A stretch of DNA of 64,000 nucleotides from Desulfomonilia bacterium. GTDB lineage: Bacteria; Desulfobacterota; Desulfomonilia; UBA1062. The stretch covers positions 1 through 64,000 of the forward strand of contig DATCTV010000060.1 of NCBI GenBank assembly GCA_036567785.1, in the 5' to 3' direction. The translations under genes and the position numbers were made by a program. Within the stretch, counting starts at the first letter, position 1, and every line of letters starts with the position of its first letter. A model generated the notes under the pieces. It was not told the DNA's origin, searched no databases, and worked only from the letters and a program-made list of their open reading frames with translations. Below are positions 55,306-63,125 of this stretch, one piece after another.

Positions 55306-55721
55306 TTTGTTCCCCCTTTCCTTGCTTCGACGAAAAGCATCCTTAATTCATAAAGAACACCTTCAAAGAGATTGTCTTCTTCGCGCGTCCTGTTTCCTTT
55401 GGTCTTTTCCTCAAGCAAAGCTACGATGTCTATGTTCTGCTGCGCTATGGTAAAATCCTGAAAAACCTGACCGGTATGAGGGTCCGGGGCCTTCCCCATT
55501 GCCACTATAGCGCTTGTAGCAAAACTCATGACAAGGGTTGAGAGGTCAATATTGATATCCTGCTGATTATAGCGTGTTTCGGACTTTTTCTCTGGCGCAG
55601 GACTCTCTTCTGTTTTCTGCGGTTCACTTTTTAATGATTCATCAATCTTTTTTGCCGGTTCCTCCGGCTTGTTCTCACCTCTTTTATCAACAAAGCTGTA
55701 TGTTTTTTTCTGTTCTTCCAT
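55302..55721 (-). CDS. DUF1844 domain protein
   Basis: The 139-residue protein has a disordered Lys/Glu/Pro-rich N-terminal half and a C-terminal DUF1844 domain (IDLSTLVMSFATSAIVAMGK and QQNIDIVALLEEKTKGN) which is helical. No function is assigned to the family. It is the first gene in the DUF1844-htrA-ispE-spoVG-prs row with a GGAGG site before the ATG. Confidence 0.88.
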   Translation of the reverse strand: MEEQKKTYSFVDKRGENKPEEPAKKIDESLKSEPQKTEESPAPEKKSETRYNQQDINIDLSTLVMSFATSAIVAMGKAPDPHTGQVFQDFTIAQQNIDIVALLEEKTKGNRTREEDNLFEGVLYELRMLFVEARKGGTK

Positions 55722-55786
55722 TTAAAACCTCCCTGGTATGGCAGTTTTGCATGATTTAAGGTCAATCGGAGATTATGTCAAGCCTT

Positions 55787-56917
55787 TCACCCGGCACACA
55801 AAATAGGAAATATATTGCTTCTTATAAATTCAAGTTTTGCATTGATAAAATTATTTACGGCTTCTTTAAGCACTGGAGACAGATTATATGGTTCATCATA
55901 CAGGCTTCCCTCATGATGGGCGTGACTGAAATTGCCGCTTATAATACCTTCATACTGATCCTGCGGCTCCAGTCTGTTGAGAACTGACCATGCAAGACTC
56001 CAGCCTCGCACAGAATCTCCTATGTTGTAGCCGCCTCCACCGAGCGCCATGATTTTCGGGCAGGAATCCTTTATTTCCCTGATAATCCGGGTGTAGCCGA
56101 TATTGGTACAGCGCAGATTTGTAAGGGGATCTTTTTTGAGAGTATCCAGACCGATCTGGGCAACAATCAGCTCAGGTCCGTATGACTTGACAAGCGGATG
56201 AAAAACCTCATCGAATACGCGGCCATATGCTTCGTCATCGGTATATTCAGGTAGAGGGACGTTTACGGTATATCCGTATCCTCTACCTGCACCCATTTCA
56301 CTCTCAAAGCCTGTACCCGGATATATAGTATCACCGCTCTGGTGCAGAGAAAGAAACAGTACCTCATCCGTATCATAGAACGCATCCTGCACGCCGTTTC
56401 CGTGATGCGCATCCAGGTCAACATACATGATCCTTTTAAAGCCATGCTTAAGCAGATAATTAATTGCCACAGCAATATCATTCACATAACAGAATCCTTC
56501 AGCATAGGCCGGTTTACCGTGATGAAGTCCGCCGTTGACATTAAACACAATATCAGCCTCGCCCGAGGCCATCATCTCCGCACCCTTCATTGTTGCCCCG
56601 AGCATGGCCATTGCGAGCTCATACACTCCTTTAAATACAGGATTGTCCCCCGACCCCAGACCGTATCCCATCATGCTGAAATCAAAATGGCCGCTGTTGG
56701 CGCTCCTCAGGACATCGATATAATCTTCAGTATGGAATAAACGGGCGATCTCAACGGTCGCTGAACACGGGTCAATCACCTTTATCCACGGTTCATTGAA
56801 AAGGTTGTACCTGTAGCACATCTCATAGACCATCTTGGCCCTGTACGGTTTGAAAGGATGATTTACCCCGAAATCATATTCGTTGAATTTAGGTGTATAC
56901 AGGAAAACTGAATTCAT
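55787..56917 (-). CDS. Histone deacetylase-fold protein (AcuC-like)
   Basis: The 376-residue enzyme shows the deacetylase-fold zinc and catalytic motifs: GGLHHGKPAYAEGFCYVND (the tandem His pair), VDLDAHHGNGVQDAF (zinc Asp and His), and QIGLDTLKKDP and GGGGYN. It is similar to AcuC/arginase-like deacetylases that act on acetyl-lysine, including acetyl-CoA synthetase in Bacillus; polyamine deacetylation is an alternative. It stands alone on the minus strand. Confidence 0.9.
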   Translation of the reverse strand: MNSVFLYTPKFNEYDFGVNHPFKPYRAKMVYEMCYRYNLFNEPWIKVIDPCSATVEIARLFHTEDYIDVLRSANSGHFDFSMMGYGLGSGDNPVFKGVYELAMAMLGATMKGAEMMASGEADIVFNVNGGLHHGKPAYAEGFCYVNDIAVAINYLLKHGFKRIMYVDLDAHHGNGVQDAFYDTDEVLFLSLHQSGDTIYPGTGFESEMGAGRGYGYTVNVPLPEYTDDEAYGRVFDEVFHPLVKSYGPELIVAQIGLDTLKKDPLTNLRCTNIGYTRIIREIKDSCPKIMALGGGGYNIGDSVRGWSLAWSVLNRLEPQDQYEGIISGNFSHAHHEGSLYDEPYNLSPVLKEAVNNFINAKLEFIRSNIFPILCAG

Positions 56918-56979
56918 AAATTCCTCGCTTTAATGAGTATATATTAAATAAATATTATTACAAAACAGAAATGTTCCCT

Positions 56980-58473
56980 TCATGCAAAGTCAATCCTTGC
57001 CCCGCATTTGGCACATTTTGTGTGATCGAGGTTAAACGCCGGGGAAATCTGCATTTCCCTGCCGCACGAGATACATGTAACACTCTGCCAGTTGCCTTTG
57101 TCCCGGCTCACCATCTGAGGTGTGGAAAGTTTGTCCACCGTCCGGTTTATTTCAGACGAAGCTCCCATTGCAGAAGAATAATCAATTACGTTCTCCGGAT
57201 TTCTATCGCCTGAATCAGGTATCTTATGGACCTGCCCGCACCGGGGACAGGCAATCGTGCCAGAACCGGCATCGGGAGGAGTCTTGATTTTCATCCCGCA
57301 GCTGCAGTTTATGAATGCAAACCCGTTAATTGCCCTGATTATGTCACCGGCCTTTTTCCTCATTTCAATCGAGGAAAAGCCGGGTATGTTTTCAGCAGAA
57401 GGCTGCCTTATTTCAACCCTCTCCCCGAGCTGCATATCCTTTTGTGGTATGAGGTTTCTGTGTGTGCCTGTTACACCCCAGTAGGCCTTGACATAATCCT
57501 TATAGCTTGCCCCGGCAGCCATTGACCTTAAAGTTTTTATCCTCTGCCTCAGAGGCGGGTGCGTCGCGAACAGCCCTCCGTCAAGATTCCGCCTGTAAGG
57601 GTTGACGATATAAAACGGGGCAGCCGCTTTAGGCGCCTCGATTATGCCGGAACCTGACAGCATTATCTTTTCGAGTGCCGATGCAAGCCCTTCCGGGTAT
57701 CTGGTAAGCCTTGCGCTTGTTGCATCCGCCAGGAACTCCCTTTTTCTGGATATGGAAAAATACAGAATGCGGGAGAGTATCGGACTCAGCACCATCAGGG
57801 CAAAGGCAATTATAAGAAGCCATGTCTCCACCGGGCTTTTTTTTCCGCTCCCTGATGACCTGTAGCGCCTTACGGGTATATACCTTGTGGACCTGAAGAA
57901 TGTATCGGCGATGAAGGTTATTGCCCCGAGCATTGTTGCGGCAACACCCATATAGAGGACATCCCTGTTTATGATATGTCCCATTTCATGGGCGATTACG
58001 CCCTGAAGCTCATCCCTTCCGCAGATTGCCAGAAGACCCGCAGTAACGCATATTATACCGTCTTCAGGACCCCTTCCCAGGGCAAAAGTATTGGGAGATG
58101 TATCTTCAGTAATAAATATTCTGGGCATTTTTGTTGCAGCCGCTATTTTCATTTCCTCGACGACATTGAAAAGTTGAGGATACATCTCTCGGCTTATTTC
58201 TTTTGCACCCGTAAGCCCGAGAAATATACTTTGTGAACCGAAAAATGCGGCTATCAGAAGCCCAAGCCAGATAATCAGTGCAACCGCAATACCGATGACA
58301 CCAGTATCACTTGAAGGCGCCAGGCTTTCGGGCTCTACGCTGTAAACATAGCCCGCGTGGAAGCTGCAAAACAGAATACCCGCTGCATAGCCGGTAGCGG
58401 CAAGAAGCACGCCCATGAGGATTACGAGGAAAACCGTCTTCCTTTTATTCGCTGCTATTATCTGCCAGAACAT
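56980..58473 (-). CDS. M48 (HtpX-like) membrane metalloprotease with zinc ribbons
   Basis: The 497-residue protein has two N-terminal membrane segments (about 13-36 and 57-78), a zinc site HEMGH at 162-166 with a following Glu, a further pair of membrane segments (about 180 and 225), and then two C-terminal zinc-ribbon-like motifs: NCSCGMKIKTPP with CPRCGQ, and CISCGRE with CAKCGA. It is an inner-membrane protease for misfolded membrane proteins by homology with HtpX. It follows the LemA gene by eight bases, a common pair. Confidence 0.9.
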   Translation of the reverse strand: MFWQIIAANKRKTVFLVILMGVLLAATGYAAGILFCSFHAGYVYSVEPESLAPSSDTGVIGIAVALIIWLGLLIAAFFGSQSIFLGLTGAKEISREMYPQLFNVVEEMKIAAATKMPRIFITEDTSPNTFALGRGPEDGIICVTAGLLAICGRDELQGVIAHEMGHIINRDVLYMGVAATMLGAITFIADTFFRSTRYIPVRRYRSSGSGKKSPVETWLLIIAFALMVLSPILSRILYFSISRKREFLADATSARLTRYPEGLASALEKIMLSGSGIIEAPKAAAPFYIVNPYRRNLDGGLFATHPPLRQRIKTLRSMAAGASYKDYVKAYWGVTGTHRNLIPQKDMQLGERVEIRQPSAENIPGFSSIEMRKKAGDIIRAINGFAFINCSCGMKIKTPPDAGSGTIACPRCGQVHKIPDSGDRNPENVIDYSSAMGASSEINRTVDKLSTPQMVSRDKGNWQSVTCISCGREMQISPAFNLDHTKCAKCGARIDFA

Positions 58474-58481
58474 TTAATAAA

Positions 58482-59048
58482 TCAGAATCCGACTTTAGGC
58501 ACTGCCTTTTCGACGGCATCTTCAATCTCAAAGAAGGACTCCTTCTTGAAAGAAAAAGAACCGGCAATAATATTTGACGGGAACATCTCGACCTTGTTGT
58601 TAAGCATGAGAACGGCATCATTATAGGCCTGCCTTGAAAAGGCTATCCTGTTCTCGGTGGATGACAGCTCTTCCTGAAGGGCCAGGAAATTCTGGTTGGC
58701 CTTGAGGTCGGGATATTGCTCGGCAACCGCCATAAATCTAGAAAGGGCTCCTGTCAGCGCACCTTCCGCTCTGCCTATATCCTCTATTGTCTTCGCGCCT
58801 GCTGCTGCAGACCTAGCTGCTGTAACGGCCTCAAGAGTCTGTCTTTCGTGCTGCATATAGGCTTTTGCCGTCTCAACCAGGTTGGGAATAAGGTCATGTC
58901 GTCTCTTGAGCTGCACATCTATCTGTGACCATGCATTTTTAACCTGGTTACGCAAACTTATCAGGCCGTTATAGATGCCGATTATATAAAGGATCAGAAA
59001 AACTATAACTGCCAGCAGTATAAGCAAGAAAATGGTGAAACCGGTCAT
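58482..59048 (-). CDS. LemA family protein
   Basis: The 188-residue protein has one N-terminal membrane anchor (FTIFLLILLAVIVFLILYII) and the LemA helical domain (NQVKNAWSQIDVQLKRRHDLIPNLVETAKAYM, here as its key stretch starting NQVKNAW). The domain is in the periplasm or cytoplasm by family. LemA genes go with M48 proteases, as here. Function is not settled. Confidence 0.93.
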   Translation of the reverse strand: MTGFTIFLLILLAVIVFLILYIIGIYNGLISLRNQVKNAWSQIDVQLKRRHDLIPNLVETAKAYMQHERQTLEAVTAARSAAAGAKTIEDIGRAEGALTGALSRFMAVAEQYPDLKANQNFLALQEELSSTENRIAFSRQAYNDAVLMLNNKVEMFPSNIIAGSFSFKKESFFEIEDAVEKAVPKVGF

Positions 59049-59066
59049 ATTCCCCTCCCTCTTTTT

Positions 59067-59447
59067 CTATGATTTATCGCCTGAAAGCATTTCCTGAAGC
59101 ATATTGACAAGTATACCCGAGTTATCCGCAGAATTCTCGTTCAGAATTTTTTCCAGTTCTCCCCTGTCAAACCAGATACCGTGACTGCTGCACCTGTCAA
59201 AAATTATATTCTTGAAACCAATGGTCATCTTAGCCATTTTTACCGAGCAAATCGGGCACTTTTTACCCTTCTCGGAGGTAACAGCGGTTTTCATGGTTTT
59301 CACATACTCATTTCCGGTTTCAGCGCCGAGCAGGAATTCAAGTTCCCCTGAATCAAGCCAGATGCCCCGGCATTCAAAACATCTGTCTAGCTCAAACCCT
59401 TCGAACTCAAGTGTTATAAGAACATTCGAACAGCAGGGACATTTCAT
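59067..59447 (-). CDS. Double TFIIB-type zinc finger protein
   Basis: The 126-residue protein holds two zf-TFIIB repeats: CPCCSNVLITLEFEGFELDR then CFECRGIWLDSGEL, and CPICSVKMAKM with DRCSSHGIWFDRGEL. In the second repeat the last Cys of CxxC is His (CSSH). Such proteins are common in bacteria without a known role; they are not real TFIIB. The gene is 19 bases upstream of lemA, in the same direction. Confidence 0.85.
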   Translation of the reverse strand: MKCPCCSNVLITLEFEGFELDRCFECRGIWLDSGELEFLLGAETGNEYVKTMKTAVTSEKGKKCPICSVKMAKMTIGFKNIIFDRCSSHGIWFDRGELEKILNENSADNSGILVNMLQEMLSGDKS

Positions 59448-59463
59448 TCATCTATCACCGGTT

Positions 59464-59901
59464 TTATTTTTTAATGATTTCTTCAAGAATTTCGACTGCA
59501 TCCCTAACAAGCCCCGGACATATTTTAATAAAAGCAAGATTTTCCCTAGCCGCCTCATAGCCTTCAGGCGTACTTAAATCATATCCGAGAAGATCTCTGC
59601 ATATGATGGACCCTCTGATCTTGCTGAAAGCGGCCTGGAACTCTTTTGCAAGCGCATATGTCCTGTCCCGGGCTTCATTGTCTTCAGCCTTTGATTTGCC
59701 GTATTTAAGGCCTATCACCATCAGTGCGCCGGTTACGGCGCCACAAGTATTGCCCAGCCGCATTCCACCGCCAAAGGCGCAGGCAATCTTCAATGCCGTT
59801 TCAACCTCAATATCCATGTCCCCGGCAAAGACAGAAAGCACTGCCTGAGAACAGTTGAACCCGTCTCTGAACAATTTCTCGGCATCATCCAGTCTGCTCA
59901 T
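59464..59901 (-). CDS. C_GCAxxG_C_C family protein
   Basis: The 145-residue protein shows the redox-type cysteine pattern FNCSQAVL, then CAFGGGMRLGNTCGAVTGALMV and a late ICRDLLG. It is likely a cytoplasmic Fe-S or thiol protein. Start 59901 is chosen because GGGGGA lies eight bases upstream; ATG 59907 would leave only two. It lies 16 bases upstream of the TFIIB-type zinc-finger gene. Confidence 0.85.
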   Translation of the reverse strand: MSRLDDAEKLFRDGFNCSQAVLSVFAGDMDIEVETALKIACAFGGGMRLGNTCGAVTGALMVIGLKYGKSKAEDNEARDRTYALAKEFQAAFSKIRGSIICRDLLGYDLSTPEGYEAARENLAFIKICPGLVRDAVEILEEIIKK

Positions 59902-59977
59902 TTCCATTTCCCCCTGTATGTAAAAAGACTTCTGTTTAAACTCGCTCTTAAGCATCTATTATGATACTCCTTTTTTC

Positions 59978-61390
59978 ATGATTGGAAAGATATTGTTCTG
60001 CTCATCCGAGGTGGCGCCATACGCCAAGACCGGCGGACTTGCCGACGTTGCAGGGGCGCTGCCTGCAGCGCTCAGATCAAAAGGCATAGACTGCGAGTCG
60101 GTGATGCCATACTACGGCAGCATAAAAAACATGGGGATTAAAACTGAACATGTAACCGACCTTCTATTCCCGATGGGCTATGGTCTTGCCACCGCCGGCA
60201 TATACAGGCATGAGCATGTTTATTTTATTGAGAACGATGAACATTTCCTAAGAAGCAGCCTGTATACATATCAGAACAACGACTTTCCGGACAATCTTGA
60301 AAGATTTGCCTTCTTTTCAAGGGCCTGTGTGGAACTGGCCTGCCATCTGTCAGCAGACATCATGCATATCAATGACTGGCAGACCGCTCTGGCAAGCGCG
60401 TATCTGAAGGCCCTGGAAATCAAGGGCATATCAACCCTGTTTACGATACACAACCTCGCCTATCAAGGCAATTTCGACACCTCGTTATGGCCCATTTTGC
60501 TTCTTCCCCGCGATTTTTATACACCATCGTGCATGGAATACTTCGGGAGAATCAACATAATGAAGGCAGGCATTGTCCTGTCCGATGCCGTGAGCACGGT
60601 CAGCAGAAGTTATGCCCGGGAAATACAGACTCCTGAATTTGGCGTCGGCCTCGACGGGCTCCTCCGTTCAATAAGCGCAAACCTCTACGGAATAACCAAC
60701 GGGATAGATATCGAGGAATGGAATCCAGAAACCGACAGGCTGCTGCCGGCAAATTTTCATTCAGGGGATATGAGCGGCAAAAAGAAGTGCAAATCCGAGC
60801 TTAAAAAACATTTCGGCCTTGATGATAAATTCGATGCACCGGTTTTCGGCATAGTGAGCAGGCTTGTAAGCCAGAAAGGCATTGATCTTGTTGCTGACAT
60901 TATTCCCGAAATTTCAGGAAATGCACATATTGTCATTCTTGGCAGCGGCGAAGAATGGCTTCAGAACAGGCTTAGAAGTCTGGCTTCCTCATATACCGGC
61001 AGGATAGGCCTTCATATAGGATTCAGCGAATCGCTGGCGCACCTGATCGAGGCGGGAAGCGACTTCTTCCTTATGCCTTCCAGATTTGAGCCTTGCGGGC
61101 TTAACCAGCTGATAAGCCTGAGATACGGTACGATCCCGATTGTAACAAACGTGGGCGGCCTTGCCGACACCGTTACCGCGGCAGGTGAAGGCCCCCTTCC
61201 AAACGGGATCAGGGTGACATTCCCCGACTATGCCTCGCTTCTGGGTGCGGCAAGATACGCAATCGAAATTTATAACAGCAACATGTCCCTCCTTGAAGAG
61301 ATGATTACAAATTCCATGAATACAAATGTCTCATGGGACAATCCGGCAAATGAATATTTTGAGCTTTATAATAAAATCAAAGGTTTTTGA
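59978..61390 (+). CDS. glgA: Glycogen synthase
   Basis: The 470-residue GT5 enzyme has KTGGLADVAGALPAAL near residue 17 (ADP-glucose binding), HINDWQTAL and the C-terminal SRFEPCGLNQLISLRYG with the catalytic Glu. It extends alpha-1,4-glucan from ADP- or UDP-glucose. No Shine-Dalgarno sequence is apparent before ATG. It is divergent from the C_GCAxxG gene by some 76 bases. The GH13-like and DnaA-like genes follow. Confidence 0.95.
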   Translation: MIGKILFCSSEVAPYAKTGGLADVAGALPAALRSKGIDCESVMPYYGSIKNMGIKTEHVTDLLFPMGYGLATAGIYRHEHVYFIENDEHFLRSSLYTYQNNDFPDNLERFAFFSRACVELACHLSADIMHINDWQTALASAYLKALEIKGISTLFTIHNLAYQGNFDTSLWPILLLPRDFYTPSCMEYFGRINIMKAGIVLSDAVSTVSRSYAREIQTPEFGVGLDGLLRSISANLYGITNGIDIEEWNPETDRLLPANFHSGDMSGKKKCKSELKKHFGLDDKFDAPVFGIVSRLVSQKGIDLVADIIPEISGNAHIVILGSGEEWLQNRLRSLASSYTGRIGLHIGFSESLAHLIEAGSDFFLMPSRFEPCGLNQLISLRYGTIPIVTNVGGLADTVTAAGEGPLPNGIRVTFPDYASLLGAARYAIEIYNSNMSLLEEMITNSMNTNVSWDNPANEYFELYNKIKGF

Positions 61391-61686
61391 AGGTTTCATT
61401 AGCATTTCAAAGCTGAAAAGTTATCTACAATTTGTTGAAAAACCCCGAATATATCGCAGCCGTCGTAACCTGACAGTGCATCCGGAACGACTTGAGAAAA
61501 TCTGATTCTGCGCCATCGCGCAATTCATCTTATTGTAATAACTGGCTTTTTTTATTTATGCAATATGTCCTCATAATCAAACATTCCAAGGTTTGATTTT
61601 TATTTTTTCAGATAGCATCATCAACTCACTTTTCTGAAATTGCGGTTCTCGGGGATATTCTGATTATTTATATTTGGAGGAAATAC
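61391..61686. other. AT-rich intergenic region with a DnaA-box-like 9-mer
   Basis: TTATCTACA at 61421-61429 differs at one base from the DnaA box TTATCCACA. An 8-bp perfect AT-rich hairpin (AATCAAAC/GTTTGATT, 61575-61598) is followed by TTTATTTTTTC and may end the glgA transcript. No protein-coding frame is evident. An origin is conceivable but only one near-consensus box was found. Confidence 0.35.
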
Positions 61687-63015
61687 GTGCTTAATGTTGA
61701 TCTTGTAAAGTTGCGTGACTCGATTGCAGAAAGAGCAACGGCACCTGAAAGAGCCCTCATTTCCCAGTTTGAATTAAAGGAAAATGATGATGAGGTGCTG
61801 GTAGTTTGCCCCAGCTCATTTGTGCAGCAGCATGTAAAACGCCATTATCAGGATATTATCTCAAAAAGCCTGAAAGCACAGGCAGGCAAACCGGTAAATA
61901 TTGTATATACCATCTCTGCCGGGACTAACGCCCTGCCCTCACCAAAGCCCGGACCGGTACAGATGATGCTCCCTTCTCCTGATATGCTGCGCTCGACATT
62001 CGGCATCAATCCCAGGTTCACATTCGATTCATTTGTCGTGGGAAAATGCAATTCGTTTGCCTATGAAGTGGCAGTCGCAGTATCGGAAGACGGCATCGGA
62101 AGGTACAACCCGGTGTATTTCAACTCGGATATCGGGCTAGGGAAAAGCCATATCGCACATTCAATAGGCAACAGGATCGCAAAGAACAGACCGAATGCAA
62201 GAATCAAGTTTACATCGGCAAGGGAATTCTCGCAGGAGTATGTCTTTGCAAGCAGAAACGGGTGTATGGACAAGTTCAGACAGGCATACCGCGGGGGGAA
62301 AACTGATATATTTTTCCTTGATGATGTCCACATGCTGGGCTCCAAGGAAAAGACCCAGATGGAACTCTCAGGCCTGATAGATGATATGGCGCATACGGGC
62401 ACCCAGATAATCTTCTCTGGCTACCGGCCGCCTTCCAATATACCCAACCTTGAGAAATCTCTGAAATCCAGATTCGAAGGCGGTCTCCTCATTGATATAA
62501 AGAGGCCTGATATCAAGACAAGAGCGTCAATCGTAAGAGCAAAGGGAATCAGGGAAGGCATGGCATTAACCGATGATGTCGTTGACTTCATAAGCAGTAA
62601 TATAGATACGAATATAAGAGAGCTTGAAAGTGCTGTCCTCACCCTTTGCGCCATGAGCACATTCATGAAGAAAAGCATCTCAATCGAACTTGCCAGGGAG
62701 ATACTTGAAGGAACGCTTGAACGCAAATCAAGGATAGATATACCTTTTCTGCTGCAGTTCGTTTCAAAACATTTCGGGATTACCGTGGAAGCACTGATAT
62801 CTCCATCAAGAAAAAAGGAGCTGGCATACCCCAGACAGGTTGCAATGTATTTCTGCAGAAGATATACAAAGAATACTCTTCAGGAAATCGGAAACGCATT
62901 CAACAGAAAACATACCTCTGTCATGCACAGCCTTGAGGTCATGGAATCCGAATATCAGAACAACCTGAAAACGAGGAAGGAGCTTGATTTTCTTTTTGAA
63001 AAACTCGACGGTTAG
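61687..63015 (+). CDS. Divergent DnaA-family replication initiator
   Basis: The 442-residue protein starts at GTG with GGAGG upstream. It has a shortened domain I (1-75), a linker, an AAA+ domain (about 108-320) and a domain IV helix-turn-helix (about 350-430) with the DnaA signature RKHTSVMHSLEVM. In the AAA+ core, the P-loop reads SDIGLGKS, so the first Gly of GGxGLGKT is lost; Walker B FFLDDVHML is present; the arginine finger in RLKSRF is Ser258 (SLKSRF); sensor 2 Arg311 is kept. It binds DNA by its HTH, but its ATPase cycle or oligomer may differ from that of standard DnaA. dnaN is not next to it. Confidence 0.85.
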   Translation: MLNVDLVKLRDSIAERATAPERALISQFELKENDDEVLVVCPSSFVQQHVKRHYQDIISKSLKAQAGKPVNIVYTISAGTNALPSPKPGPVQMMLPSPDMLRSTFGINPRFTFDSFVVGKCNSFAYEVAVAVSEDGIGRYNPVYFNSDIGLGKSHIAHSIGNRIAKNRPNARIKFTSAREFSQEYVFASRNGCMDKFRQAYRGGKTDIFFLDDVHMLGSKEKTQMELSGLIDDMAHTGTQIIFSGYRPPSNIPNLEKSLKSRFEGGLLIDIKRPDIKTRASIVRAKGIREGMALTDDVVDFISSNIDTNIRELESAVLTLCAMSTFMKKSISIELAREILEGTLERKSRIDIPFLLQFVSKHFGITVEALISPSRKKELAYPRQVAMYFCRRYTKNTLQEIGNAFNRKHTSVMHSLEVMESEYQNNLKTRKELDFLFEKLDG

Positions 63016-63125
63016 TTACCGGATTTTCTATCAGGATTAATCTGTTGACTAAGACAGGGTTTTTTCCATAGATATATTGTGGGTTGTTGTGGCTGATTCT
63101 TTACAGATAGCCCCCGGGAGAGCTT

